From: Lachnospiraceae bacterium
GTDB lineage: Bacteria; Bacillota; Clostridia; Lachnospirales; Lachnospiraceae
Reading direction: 5' to 3'
DNA: 64,000 bases
Assembly: GCA_021203205.1 (NCBI GenBank)
Contig: JAJQBQ010000046.1
Coordinates: 1-64,000 of the forward strand
Under the pieces are notes generated by a model. That model was given only the letters and a program-made list of their open reading frames with translations, had not been told where the DNA came from and made no database searches. Both the position numbers and the translations under genes were made by a program. Each line of letters begins with the position of its first letter. Position 1 is the stretch's first letter. Below, one piece after another: positions 50,414 through 59,343 of this stretch.

Positions 50414-50560
50414 CCGGGAAAAGATAAAGATAAAAAACGGCATAGACGCGAAAACAGACAAAGAAAAAATAACATGGACGGAAAAACCGGAACAGAAATA
50501 ACACGAAAGAGAGCAAAAAGAGAAAAGCAGTGATAGAGCAAAAGATAAGAAATAAGACAA
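50270..50560 (+). repeat. Purine-rich low-complexity DNA crossing the stop codon
   Basis: Units like GACGGAAAAAACAGC, GACAAAG and GGAAAAAC code for the tail of the CorC-type protein up to 50413 and go on with the same composition for about 130 nt past the stop. The similarity on both sides of the TAG suggests a DNA-level process, not selection on the tail. Confidence 0.6.
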
Positions 50561-50649
50561 TAACTTTGACTGGACAGGCGGTTCGAAAAAGTGAAGCTTT
50601 ATCGAATTGACTATATGATGTGAACCACAGGGAGACACGTGTGGAAAAT

Positions 50650-50755
50650 CAGCCGACAGGTTGGTTTTTCAAAACAAACCTGTTTGTTTCCGGCTGTTTG
50701 TGCGGGAGCGTCGCAGACAGCCGGAACTACTGTCAACCTGGTGAATACGCTCCGG
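50650..50755 (+). promoter_or_regulatory. pyrB leader with mutually exclusive stems
   Basis: CGGCTG (50691-50696) can pair with CAGCCG upstream (50650-50655, enclosing the CAGGTT/AACCTG hairpin 50657-50682) or, as CCGGCTGT (50690-50697), with ACAGCCGG (50717-50724). GGAGCGT (50705-50711) can pair with ACGCTCC (50747-50753), which ends just before the GGGG ribosome site. The first 230 nt of this gap are the purine-rich tract and unrecognised sequence. Confidence 0.5.
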
Positions 50756-50768
50756 AATGGGGAATAAT

Positions 50769-51701
50769 ATGAGACACCTGATTAGTCCGTTGGATTTCAA
50801 CACGGAAGAGACCAACCGATTACTGGATCTGGCCGAGGACATCCGCACACACAGGGACAGATATTCCGATATTTGTCGGGGAAAAAAGATCGCCACCTTA
50901 TTTTATGAGCCCAGTACACGTACCCGTTTAAGCTTTGAAGCAGCGATGCTCAATCTCGGGGGAAGTGTATTAGGCTTTTCTTCTGTTGACTCGAGTTCGG
51001 TCTCGAAGGGCGAGAGCGTGGCCGACACGGTGCGCGTGATCTCCTGCTATGCGGACATCGTCGCCATGCGGCATCCGAAGGAGGGCGCACCGCTGGTTGC
51101 TTCCATCTATTCGGACGTACCGGTCATCAACGCGGGCGACGGCGGACACCAGCACCCGACGCAGACGCTGACCGACCTCATGACCATCCGCTCCCTTAAG
51201 GGCCGGCTTGACCATCTGACGATCGGCCTGTGCGGTGACCTGAAATTCGGCCGCACGGTGCACTCGCTGATCAACGCGCTGGTGCGCTATGAGAATATCT
51301 CTTTTGTGCTGATTTCACCGCCGGAACTGGCGCTGCCGGACTATATCCGGGAGGATGTGCTGGTGGCGAATAACATCCCATTCCGGGAAGTGAACCGCAT
51401 GGAGGACGTGCTCGGCAAGCTGGACGTGCTCTATATGACCAGAGTACAGCGCGAACGCTTCTTCAACGAGCAGGATTACATTCGCCTGAAGGACGTATAC
51501 ATTTTGACAAAGGAAAAGATGGCTCTCGCTCCGGCAGACATGATCGTCATGCACCCGCTGCCGCGTGTTAATGAGATTTCGGTGGAGGTGGATAAGGATC
51601 CGCGGGCTGTCTACTTTAAACAGGCGCAGTTCGGCGTCTATGTGCGCATGGCGCTGATTCTGACGTTATTAGAGATGGTGCCGGAGGCTGAGCATGCGTA
51701 A
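50769..51701 (+). CDS. pyrB: Aspartate carbamoyltransferase catalytic chain
   Basis: Joins carbamoyl phosphate and aspartate, the first committed step of pyrimidine synthesis. The 310 residues contain the carbamoyl phosphate motif [13 protein letters not shown] near 45-57, [17 protein letters not shown] near 76-92, the [14 protein letters not shown] block near 130 and the aspartate-binding HPLPRVNEI near 264. ATG 50769 follows GGGG; the in-frame ATG at 50757 is less well placed. PyrI follows after a ~96-nt gap, so the enzyme is of the allosteric E. coli-like class with regulatory chains, as in other clostridia. Confidence 0.97.
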   Translation: MRHLISPLDFNTEETNRLLDLAEDIRTHRDRYSDICRGKKIATLFYEPSTRTRLSFEAAMLNLGGSVLGFSSVDSSSVSKGESVADTVRVISCYADIVAMRHPKEGAPLVASIYSDVPVINAGDGGHQHPTQTLTDLMTIRSLKGRLDHLTIGLCGDLKFGRTVHSLINALVRYENISFVLISPPELALPDYIREDVLVANNIPFREVNRMEDVLGKLDVLYMTRVQRERFFNEQDYIRLKDVYILTKEKMALAPADMIVMHPLPRVNEISVEVDKDPRAVYFKQAQFGVYVRMALILTLLEMVPEAEHA

Positions 51702-51742
51702 GGCTTTTCAGGACGAGAGGATTTTGCATGTAATAAGGAAGA

Positions 51743-51756
51743 TGACACCGGGGTCA
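51743..51756. repeat. Intergenic palindrome, one of six
   Basis: TGACACCGGGGTCA in the pyrB-pyrI gap, one mismatch from the perfect palindrome. Confidence 0.5.
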
Positions 51757-51797
51757 TAAGAAAACCTGACAGCGATGTTCTAAAGAAGGGAATTCAT

Positions 51798-52232
51798 ATG
51801 TTAAATGTAGGGAAATTAAATAACGGCTTCGTGCTGGATCATATTAAAGCCGGGAAATCCATGTCCATCTACCGTTATCTGGGGCTCGACCGGCTGGACT
51901 GCCAGGTGGCGATCATCAAAAACGCGGTGAGCAAAAAAATGGGGCGCAAGGATATCATCAAGATCGAGGCGCCGCTGGACATCATCAATCTGGATGTGCT
52001 GGGCTATATCGACGACAGCATTACGGTGAATATCATTGAGGGCGGGGAGATTACCGAGAAGCGGGCGCTCATGCTCCCGAAGGAAATCCGCAACGTGGTG
52101 CGCTGCCGGAACCCGCGCTGCATCACCTCGGAGGAGAGGGAGCTGGAGCAGGTCTTCGTGCTGGCCGACCGGGAGAAGAAAATCTACCGCTGCAAGTATT
52201 GCGATGAACAGTACGGGCATCTGATGCCGTAA
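51798..52232 (+). CDS. pyrI: Aspartate carbamoyltransferase regulatory chain
   Basis: The 144-residue allosteric subunit. The nucleotide-binding part occupies about 1-95 (MLNVGKLNNGFVLDHIKAGK, KIEAPLDIINLDVLGY), and the zinc domain about 100-144 has four Cys in CRNPRC and CKYCDEQYGHLMP. The zinc domain contacts PyrB. AAGAAGGG lies before the ATG. With pyrB it forms a two-gene operon regulated probably by the leader upstream of pyrB. Confidence 0.95.
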   Translation: MLNVGKLNNGFVLDHIKAGKSMSIYRYLGLDRLDCQVAIIKNAVSKKMGRKDIIKIEAPLDIINLDVLGYIDDSITVNIIEGGEITEKRALMLPKEIRNVVRCRNPRCITSEERELEQVFVLADREKKIYRCKYCDEQYGHLMP

Positions 52233-52296
52233 AGTGTGAAGGAATGTTTCGTCTCACCGCTTCATAGAATGGTACAAAATTGCAGGGTAACATTGT

Positions 52297-52665
52297 ATGA
52301 ATATGAAGAAAGCGGGACTGCGGATACTTTTGATTCTGGCTGTCGAGCTGATACTTACATTCCTTTTTGTGCTGGCACTTGCAGGCCTTGCATACAAAAT
52401 GAGCTGGGAAGACACCCCGGTCGGCATCGGCGTGGCGGTCATCTGTGTTCTGACAACCTTTGTGGGAGGAATCCTTGCGGGTACGGCCGCAAAGACCAGA
52501 CGGTTCCTGTGGGGTGCACTGGAGGGGATTCTTTATTTTGCGGCCCTTTCGGCTCTCGCATGGCTGATCACACATGAATTCTATGGCGATTGGGCCTCCA
52601 TGCTGTTGCGCGCCGCACTCTGCACGGTTGGCGGTACGGCGGGTGGAATGATGAGCCGGGGGTGA
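52297..52665 (+). CDS. TIGR04086-family membrane protein
   Basis: A 122-residue protein with four hydrophobic segments (about 7-29, 40-60, 68-90, 98-118), Gly-rich in the last. It fits the TIGR04086 family, which was defined by its frequent place next to the SCIFF peptide gene in clostridia, as it is here (294 nt upstream). A role in export or protection of the SCIFF product is often suggested but not shown. The ribosome site is weak (AGGGTAAC). Confidence 0.8.
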   Translation: MNMKKAGLRILLILAVELILTFLFVLALAGLAYKMSWEDTPVGIGVAVICVLTTFVGGILAGTAAKTRRFLWGALEGILYFAALSALAWLITHEFYGDWASMLLRAALCTVGGTAGGMMSRG

Positions 52666-52818
52666 CGGTGAATCGCCATGTGTGGATGATGTAAAAGAAC
52701 GAAGCCGGGAAAAACATGTGTCAGACATCGAAACAGAATCCTGAATATAAAACAAGGAAGAACCATTGAGAAGAAAAACAATCACAGGTGAAAAAAGCGA
52801 TCACAGGTGAAAAACAAG

Positions 52819-52846
52819 TTGAATTATCGGGGAATTGTGTTATACT
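52819..52846 (+). promoter_or_regulatory. Promoter of the SCIFF peptide gene
   Basis: TTGAAT (52819-52824) and TATACT (52841-52846) with 16-nt spacing; the leader is about 105 nt. Confidence 0.65.
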
Positions 52847-52958
52847 GAACCGTTGTATGCTGCCGTTTGCTGTGGAGCAGGGAACGGCACAGAAGAATCA
52901 GTCGGCACTTTCTGTCCGTAAGCTGAAAGCTTTAAAATTTATTATCTGGAGGTACAGT

Positions 52959-53102
52959 ATGAAACACGTAAAGACTTTAAATGAGAAGACACTGAAAGAG
53001 ACCATGAAGAAGGGCGGCTGCGGCGAGTGCCAGACATCCTGCCAGTCCGCATGCAAGACTTCCTGCACGGTCGGCAATCAGACCTGCGAAAATACGAAGT
53101 AA
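52959..53102 (+). CDS. scfA: SCIFF ranthipeptide precursor
   Basis: A 47-residue peptide with the leader MKHVKTLNEKTLKETMKKG and six Cys (21, 24, 28, 32, 36, 43) in the spacing of the six-Cys-in-forty-five (SCIFF) family. The radical SAM maturase encoded downstream joins Cys sulfurs to nearby residues as thioethers in relatives (CteA/CteB of Clostridium thermocellum); Thr residues after Cys (CQT, CKT, CTV) are candidate acceptors. GGAGGT precedes the ATG. The peptide is among the most conserved of clostridial RiPPs; its job is not established. Confidence 0.95.
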   Translation: MKHVKTLNEKTLKETMKKGGCGECQTSCQSACKTSCTVGNQTCENTK

Positions 53103-53150
53103 AAAACAGCAGGCGACATATGCGACAGGGTACCATAACGGGACGGGAGG

Positions 53151-53184
53151 TACTATTCACAGAGGCCGACCGTGAATGGAAACG
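53151..53184. repeat. Internally deleted relative of the folded repeat
   Basis: TACTATTCAC (matching the left end at 23491) is joined directly to AGAGGCCGACCGTGAATGG (matching the right end near 23686-23704). CTATTCAC and GTGAAT still form a hairpin. Confidence 0.65.
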
Positions 53185-53262
53185 AACGGGAAAACATAAT
53201 TTCGGTCGTATCGGCGTGAATCTGTCGCAGTCGGAGGAAAACGGATTAAAGTATTAAAAGCC

Positions 53263-53335
53263 GGTTCAAGGTCATAAAGACTCCCTGCCACTGACATGCA
53301 GGTATGTCGTGGGAGAAGACTTTTGCACCTGAACC
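53263..53335. repeat. 73-nt hairpin repeat, copy 2 (reverse of copy 1)
   Basis: GGTTCAAGGT (53263 on) pairs with ACCTGAACC (53327-53335), with an inner stem CTCCC...GACAT/ATGTC...GGGAG. Its reverse complement aligns over the full length to 12593-12665. It lies between the SCIFF precursor and the maturase gene; apart from this and the repeat at 53151, the 403-nt gap shows nothing clear. Confidence 0.65.
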
Positions 53336-53505
53336 AAAAAAGATGAAAAGTACCGCCGCATATCGGTGAAGAAGGAGAATGACACGGAGTACGGTTGCCG
53401 GGGCTGCAGGCAGCGGCTGCGGAAGAATCGGTCAGAGCTGGATCGGATTTTCGTATTCGTGGCGGTCTCCCAAAATGCGGCGGTTTCTTTATGAGAAGGA
53501 TAGCC

Positions 53506-54864
53506 ATGATACACCAGTACCAAAATAACGGATATAATATTGTCCTCGATGTCAACAGCGGCTGTGTCCATGTGACGGATGACCTGATGTACCGGATGAT
53601 CGCGCTCTATGAGGATCATGCGGCGGATGAGATTGTCCGTCAGCTGGAGAAGGAATACAGCAAGGAAGAGATTCTTGAGACCCTGGGAGAAATCGAGGAG
53701 CTGAAAGCCGCGGGACAGCTGTTCTCGCCGGATATCTACGAGCCTTATATTGCGAAGATGGACAGTCGGCCCACCGTGGTGAAGGCCCTGTGCCTGCACA
53801 TCGCCCACGACTGCAATCTGGCCTGCCGCTACTGCTTTGCCGGTGAGGGGGAATACCACGGCAGGCGTGCGCTGATGAGCCTGGAGGTCGGAAAAAAGGC
53901 GCTGGATTTTCTGATCGCGAATTCCGGCCACAGAAGAAATCTGGAGGTGGATTTCTTCGGCGGTGAACCCCTCATGAACTGGGAGGTGGTAAAGGAGCTG
54001 GTGCATTACGGCCGCTCCCGCGAGGAAGAGACCGGCAAGAAGTTTCGCTTTACACTCACCACGAACGGCGTGCTGTTGGACGACGAGGTTCTGGAGTTCG
54101 CGAACCGCGAATTTGCCAACGTTGTCTTAAGTCTGGACGGCCGCAAAGAGGTGCACGACAAAATGCGCCCGTTCCGAAAGGGCGCGGGCAGTTACGATCT
54201 CATTGTGCCGAAGTATAAAAAGTTTGTGGAGGGGCGCGGCGACCGTTCTTATTACATAAGGGGCACTTTTACGCGGAATAATCTGGATTTTGCCGAGGAT
54301 GTGAAGCATTTCGCGGACCTCGGGTTCAAACAGCTTTCCATCGAGCCGGTGGTGGCGGATCCGTCGGAGCCTTACGCGCTCCGGGAGGAGGATCTGCCCG
54401 TGATCATGGAGCAGTACGACATCCTGGCAAAGGAATACATTAAGCGGCAGAAGGAAGGGAACGGATTCAATTTCTTCCATTTCATGATCGACTTAAATCA
54501 GGGACCCTGCGTGGCGAAGCGCCTGAGCGGCTGCGGCTCGGGGACAGAATACCTGGCCGTGACGCCCTGGGGCGACCTGTATCCGTGCCATCAGTTTGTG
54601 GGAATGCCCGAATTTTGCCTCGGAAATGTGGATGACGGCATCGTCAACACGGAGGTTGTGAAAGAGTTTAAGTGCTGCAACGTCTACGCGAAGGAAGAAT
54701 GCAGGAATTGCTTTGCGCGCTACTATTGCAGCGGCGGGTGCGCGGCAAACGCGTACAACGCGCAGGGGAGCATCCTGGGCAATTATAAGATCGGCTGCGA
54801 GATGGAGCGCAAGCGCGTGGAGTGCGCGATCATGATCAAGGCAGCTTTGGCGGATTGTGAATAG
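53506..54864 (+). CDS. scfB: SCIFF radical SAM maturase
   Basis: A 452-residue radical SAM enzyme that should install thioether crosslinks in the SCIFF peptide. The N-terminal ~80 residues form the peptide-binding (RRE-like) part, starting MIHQYQNNGYNIVLDVNSG. The radical SAM cluster is held by Cys103, Cys107 and Cys110 in CNLACRYCFAGEG. A C-terminal SPASM region carries the Cys for two auxiliary clusters (GPCVAKRLSGCGSG, LYPCHQF, CCNVYAKEECRNCFARYYC, GCEMERKRVEC). ATG 53506 is chosen since the family starts MIHQY and AAGGA precedes it. SecDF follows after 33 nt. Confidence 0.95.
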   Translation: MIHQYQNNGYNIVLDVNSGCVHVTDDLMYRMIALYEDHAADEIVRQLEKEYSKEEILETLGEIEELKAAGQLFSPDIYEPYIAKMDSRPTVVKALCLHIAHDCNLACRYCFAGEGEYHGRRALMSLEVGKKALDFLIANSGHRRNLEVDFFGGEPLMNWEVVKELVHYGRSREEETGKKFRFTLTTNGVLLDDEVLEFANREFANVVLSLDGRKEVHDKMRPFRKGAGSYDLIVPKYKKFVEGRGDRSYYIRGTFTRNNLDFAEDVKHFADLGFKQLSIEPVVADPSEPYALREEDLPVIMEQYDILAKEYIKRQKEGNGFNFFHFMIDLNQGPCVAKRLSGCGSGTEYLAVTPWGDLYPCHQFVGMPEFCLGNVDDGIVNTEVVKEFKCCNVYAKEECRNCFARYYCSGGCAANAYNAQGSILGNYKIGCEMERKRVECAIMIKAALADCE

Positions 54865-54897
54865 TAACGAAGAAACATATTTTGGAGGTCTATTTCC

Positions 54898-57195
54898 ATG
54901 AAAAGAACACCCAGCAGAATCCTGTTTGTGTTATCTCTCGCCCTGATCGTGGCGCTGGCTTCGATCACTTATTTCGGCGTCGGGGAGGACAACACGGGAA
55001 GTGCGAAAAACATCAAGCTCGGGCTCGATTTAAAGGGCGGCGTGAGCATCACCTACCAGGTCGTGGACGAAGAGTACACGACAGAGGAGTTTGAGGACAC
55101 GCTGGCAAAGCTCGAGAAGCGTGTGCAGAGCTACAGTCTGGAGGCGCAGGCCTACACCGTGGGCGATGACCGCATCACGGTGGACATCCCCGGTGAGTAC
55201 GACGATGCCGAGGTGGCGGAAGAAATCGGCAAGCCCGGTTCCATTCAGTTCGTCTCCGACAGCGGTGAGGTGGACGACGCGAACACCGAGGAAGATGAAT
55301 CCCTCACCATCTGGCTGACCGGCGAGGATATCGAGGATGCACAGCCGGATACGCAGACGAGCTCCACATCCAGCGGCATCTCTACCGGCGGCGTTTCCTA
55401 TGTGGTAACGCTGACTATGACGGACGAGGGAGCCGAGAAACTCAAGGAGGCGACGACCGAGCTTTACGGGGAAGAGCTGTCCATCGTCTATGATGGTGAG
55501 ACCATCAGTTCTCCGACCGTGTCGGCGGTCATCTCCGACGGCAAGGCCATCATCTCCGGTATGGAGACTTATGAGGAAGCGGAGCAGCTTGCCACGACCA
55601 TCCGCATCGGTTCCCTGAGCCTGGAACTGGAGCAGATCAGCTCCTCCGTGGTGGGCGCGAAGCTGGGAAATGACGCGGTCTCCACCAGTCTGTTCGCCGG
55701 TCTGATCGGCATCCTGCTGGTTATCATTTTCATGATTATTGTTTACCGGGTGCCGGGCGTGGTGGCAGGTATTGCACTGGTTTTATATACCGCGGTGGAA
55801 CTGCTGGTGATGGAGGCGTTCAATGTGACGCTGACCGTCGCCGGTATTGCCGGTATCATCCTCTCCATCGGTATGGCGGTGGATGCGAACGTCATCATTT
55901 ACAGCCGTATCCGCGAGGAGATCGCGGCGGGCGAGCGCGTGGAAAATGCCATCAAGGTGGGCTTTAACAAATCCACGAGCGCTATTCTGGACGGAAACAT
56001 TACCACGCTGATCGCTTCGGCCATCCTTATGTGGCGCGGCTCGGGTACCATCCAGAGCTTCGCGCAGACGCTGGCCATCGGTATCGTCACATCCATGTTT
56101 ACGGCTCTGGTCATTTCCAGAGGGCTGATGTATCTGGTGTACCACATGGGTGTACAGGAGAAAAAATATTACGGCGCGGATCACCACAGAAAGCAGTTCA
56201 ATTTCTTAAAGCCCCGAAATATTTTCGCGGCCGCATCGGGTGCGGTGGCTGCGCTCGGCCTGATTGTCATGGCGGTTTACTTTATCAATGACGAGGGCAT
56301 TCTGAACTGGTCGGTAGAGTTCCGGGGCGGAACCTCCATCACGGCCGAGTACGAGGAAAATTACGATATTGAATACTTCAACGACAATATCAAGCCGGTC
56401 ATTGAGGATATCATCAACAGCACGGATGTGCAGGGGCAGTGTTACACCAACACGTCGCAGATCGTGATCCGCATGCCGGAGCTCTCAAACGCGGTGACAT
56501 CGGATGACGATTCTACTGCCACATCGGCTTCCACGGACAGCGGGGACGACGAGGATGCGGCGGAGGACGCCGCCACCTTAAATGAGGTAAAGGCGGTTCT
56601 GGTCGAGCAGTTCGGTGCCATCGAGGACACCTTCGAGATCGACACCATCAGCTCCACGGTCAGCGCATCCATGCGGCAGGACGCGATCACATCCGTGGTA
56701 CTCGCGATCATCTGCATGCTGCTCTACATCTGGATTCGCTTTAAGGACGTGAAGTTCGCCACCAGTGCCATCATCGCTCTGGTGCACGATGTGCTGATTG
56801 TCTTCGTGTTCTACGGTGTCACGCGCATCTCCGTGGATAACACCTTCATCGCCTGCATGCTCACCATCCTCGGCTACTCCATCAACGCGACGATCGTCAT
56901 TTTCGACCGTATCCGCGAAAATCTGGCGGTAAAGAGCCGGGAGGAGAGCTATGAGGAGCTGGTAAATAAGAGCATCTCCCAGACGCTCACCCGAAGCATG
57001 TACACGACGCTGACGACGTTTATCACCATTTTCATGGTGTTCCTGCTGGGCGTGAGCTCCATCCGCACCTTTGCGGCGCCGCTGATGGTCGGCGTCCTGG
57101 TCGGCGGCTACTCGTCCGTGTGCATCACCGGTGCGCTGTGGTACCGCATGAAGATGAGCTCCGAAAAACGGAAAGCGAAGAAAGACAACGAATAA
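54898..57195 (+). CDS. secDF: Fused protein translocase subunit SecDF
   Basis: A 765-residue fusion of SecD and SecF that uses the proton gradient to help SecYEG export. The SecD half shows IKLGLDLKGGVSITYQV near 38, a large outer domain, and the helices GIAGIILSIGMAVDANVIIY (20 residues) near 318-337. The SecF half begins near 425, with SVEFRGGTSITAEYE and later GYSINATIVIFDRIREN. Between the outer parts are acidic Ser/Thr/Asp stretches (about 135-155 and 535-560). GGAGGT precedes the ATG. Its place right behind the SCIFF maturase is common in clostridia. Confidence 0.96.
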   Translation: MKRTPSRILFVLSLALIVALASITYFGVGEDNTGSAKNIKLGLDLKGGVSITYQVVDEEYTTEEFEDTLAKLEKRVQSYSLEAQAYTVGDDRITVDIPGEYDDAEVAEEIGKPGSIQFVSDSGEVDDANTEEDESLTIWLTGEDIEDAQPDTQTSSTSSGISTGGVSYVVTLTMTDEGAEKLKEATTELYGEELSIVYDGETISSPTVSAVISDGKAIISGMETYEEAEQLATTIRIGSLSLELEQISSSVVGAKLGNDAVSTSLFAGLIGILLVIIFMIIVYRVPGVVAGIALVLYTAVELLVMEAFNVTLTVAGIAGIILSIGMAVDANVIIYSRIREEIAAGERVENAIKVGFNKSTSAILDGNITTLIASAILMWRGSGTIQSFAQTLAIGIVTSMFTALVISRGLMYLVYHMGVQEKKYYGADHHRKQFNFLKPRNIFAAASGAVAALGLIVMAVYFINDEGILNWSVEFRGGTSITAEYEENYDIEYFNDNIKPVIEDIINSTDVQGQCYTNTSQIVIRMPELSNAVTSDDDSTATSASTDSGDDEDAAEDAATLNEVKAVLVEQFGAIEDTFEIDTISSTVSASMRQDAITSVVLAIICMLLYIWIRFKDVKFATSAIIALVHDVLIVFVFYGVTRISVDNTFIACMLTILGYSINATIVIFDRIRENLAVKSREESYEELVNKSISQTLTRSMYTTLTTFITIFMVFLLGVSSIRTFAAPLMVGVLVGGYSSVCITGALWYRMKMSSEKRKAKKDNE

Positions 57196-57423
57196 AAATC
57201 TTTGAACAAATATCAGAAGCGGAAGGCCGCACATGGTCTCCCGCTTCTTTTCTAAAAATAACGGAAATCCATGAAGGCTGCTGGGTGGTGAAGCGGACGG
57301 CGGGAGTGCAGTGATGAGCCGGGAGTACAGGGAGACGTCGAAAGAGCCATTGCCGGACGAGGTTTTCCGGAAGATCAGGACAGTCTGTATGCCGGATAAT
57401 TCTGACAGGAAGAAGATGAACGA

Positions 57424-59232
57424 ATGGAAAAAAAGAAAGAAAAGTGGATGATCTACAACAAAAAGGCGGATTTCGAGGCGATCGGACGCGAGCTTGGCGT
57501 GAGCCCGGTTCTGGTGCGTATCTTGAGAAACCGCGGTCTCACGGAGCCGGAAGAGTTTCGCAGTTTTTTCTATGACACGCCGGAGGACATGCATGACCCC
57601 TGGCTCATGAAGGATATGGCGCGCGCGGTCAACCTGATTTTCGGGTTTATCTCGGCCAAAAAGAAAATCCGGGTGATAGCCGATTACGATATCGACGGCG
57701 TGTGTTCCGGCACCATTCTCGTGCGGGGATTAAGGTCGCTCGGCGCGGATGTGGATCTGGCCATCCCGGACCGGGTGCGCGACGGCTATGGAATCAACCA
57801 GCGCCTGATCGATGAGGCCCATGCGGCCGGCGTAAGCCTCATCGTCACCTGCGATAACGGTATCGCAGCCGTCGGCGCGGTGGCCCACGCGAAAGAACTG
57901 GGTATGACCGTGATCGTGACCGACCACCACGACATCCCCTTCGAGGAAGACGAAACGGGGCGGCGCGAAATTCTGCCGCCGGCGGACGCCATCCTGAACC
58001 CGAAGCAGGCGGACTGCGGCTATCCCTTTAAAGAGCTCTGCGGCGCAGGTGTTGCATACAAACTGATCGACGCGCTTTACCGCCAGGCGGGCAGGGGTGT
58101 GCAGGCCGTGCGACCGTTTCTGGAGCTGGCCGGCATCGCCACCATCGGCGATATCGTAGCTCTGCAGGGTGAAAACCATATTATCGCCAAATATGGCCTG
58201 AAAGACGCCAGACAGTCGCACTACGTGGGGCTGCGCTGCCTGGCCGAAGCCAGCGGCATCTCGCCGGAAGAGATCGACGCCTACCGGGTGGGCTTTGTCC
58301 TGGGGCCCTGCCTGAACGCCGGCGGCCGCCTGGAAAGCGCCATGCTGGCGGCCGAACTGCTGCTTTACGATGAGGACGAGCAGCCGAAGGCCGAAGCCTG
58401 TGCCCGGAAACTGAAAGAACTGAACGATCAGCGCAAAGGCATGACTGAGGACGGCGTCCGGGAAGCCATGGAAGAAGCAGAGCGTTTCCCTGATGACCAG
58501 GTGCTGGTGCTGTACCTGAAAAACTGCAGTGAGAGCGTCGCCGGTATCGTTGCCGGACGCATCCGCGAGTACTTTTACCGGCCTGTGATCATCCTCACGA
58601 ACGCTTCTGAGGGTGTTAAGGGCTCGGGGCGCTCTGTCGAAGGCTATTCCATGTTCGAAAAAATATCCGCCTGCAAAGACCTGCTGACCAAATTCGGGGG
58701 TCACCCGATGGCTGCCGGTCTTTCTCTCCCGGAAGAAAATATTGACGAATTCCGAATCAGGCTGAACCGGGACGCGGGCCTCACGCCGGAAGACCTTACC
58801 CCGAAGGTACATATTGATTTAAAGCTTCCCTTCTACGCCATAAACGAGCGCCTGATCGAAGAACTGAAGCTGCTGGAGCCCACCGGCAAGGCCAACGAAC
58901 GGGCCGTCTTCGCCCAAACCGGCGTGCGTGTCGAGCAGATCCGCATCCTGGGCGCAGGCCGCAACGTCGCCCGCCTCACCCTCACAGATTCTGCCGGAAC
59001 CCGCCTCCCCGGCATCCTGTTCTTAAATGAAGGCGAAGAAGAATTCCTCAACCGCGCCCGCGCGGAAGGCGGCCGTCGCAACACAGACGCCGCTCTCCTG
59101 GGCCGCCCATCCGCCCTGCAGGCCCGAATCCTCTTCACCCCCGAATTAAATGAATACCGCGGAATGCGCAGCATCCAGTTAAGGATCCGCGGCATCGAAT
59201 TCTACACCGCCGCAATCGGAACTCCCGCTTGA
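57424..59232 (+). CDS. recJ: Single-stranded-DNA exonuclease RecJ
   Basis: A 5'-3' single-strand exonuclease for recombination and mismatch repair. The 602 residues contain the DHH-family metal motifs: ADYDIDGVCSGTI near 86-98, CDNGIAAV near 143, TDHHDIPFE near 165-173, then AGIATIGDIVALQGEN near 236 and the DHHA1 part GGRLESAMLAAEL and KFGGHPMAAGLSLPEENI. A C-terminal OB-like domain follows. An AGGAAGAAG lies before ATG 57424. The gene is ~230 nt behind secDF. Confidence 0.96.
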   Translation: MEKKKEKWMIYNKKADFEAIGRELGVSPVLVRILRNRGLTEPEEFRSFFYDTPEDMHDPWLMKDMARAVNLIFGFISAKKKIRVIADYDIDGVCSGTILVRGLRSLGADVDLAIPDRVRDGYGINQRLIDEAHAAGVSLIVTCDNGIAAVGAVAHAKELGMTVIVTDHHDIPFEEDETGRREILPPADAILNPKQADCGYPFKELCGAGVAYKLIDALYRQAGRGVQAVRPFLELAGIATIGDIVALQGENHIIAKYGLKDARQSHYVGLRCLAEASGISPEEIDAYRVGFVLGPCLNAGGRLESAMLAAELLLYDEDEQPKAEACARKLKELNDQRKGMTEDGVREAMEEAERFPDDQVLVLYLKNCSESVAGIVAGRIREYFYRPVIILTNASEGVKGSGRSVEGYSMFEKISACKDLLTKFGGHPMAAGLSLPEENIDEFRIRLNRDAGLTPEDLTPKVHIDLKLPFYAINERLIEELKLLEPTGKANERAVFAQTGVRVEQIRILGAGRNVARLTLTDSAGTRLPGILFLNEGEEEFLNRARAEGGRRNTDAALLGRPSALQARILFTPELNEYRGMRSIQLRIRGIEFYTAAIGTPA

Positions 59233-59256
59233 CAAAACGAAACGGAATGGTACAAT
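59229..59256 (+). promoter_or_regulatory. rel promoter
   Basis: TTGACA (59229-59234) overlaps the recJ stop codon region; TACAAT (59251-59256) follows with 16-nt spacing. Confidence 0.7.
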
Positions 59257-59343
59257 ACCCGTTACAAAAATCACAAAAATAACATAAGTTTAAAAAGACA
59301 CGTACCGGCCGGAAGAGCCAACAAAAGTAAAGGGGTGTGTGTG

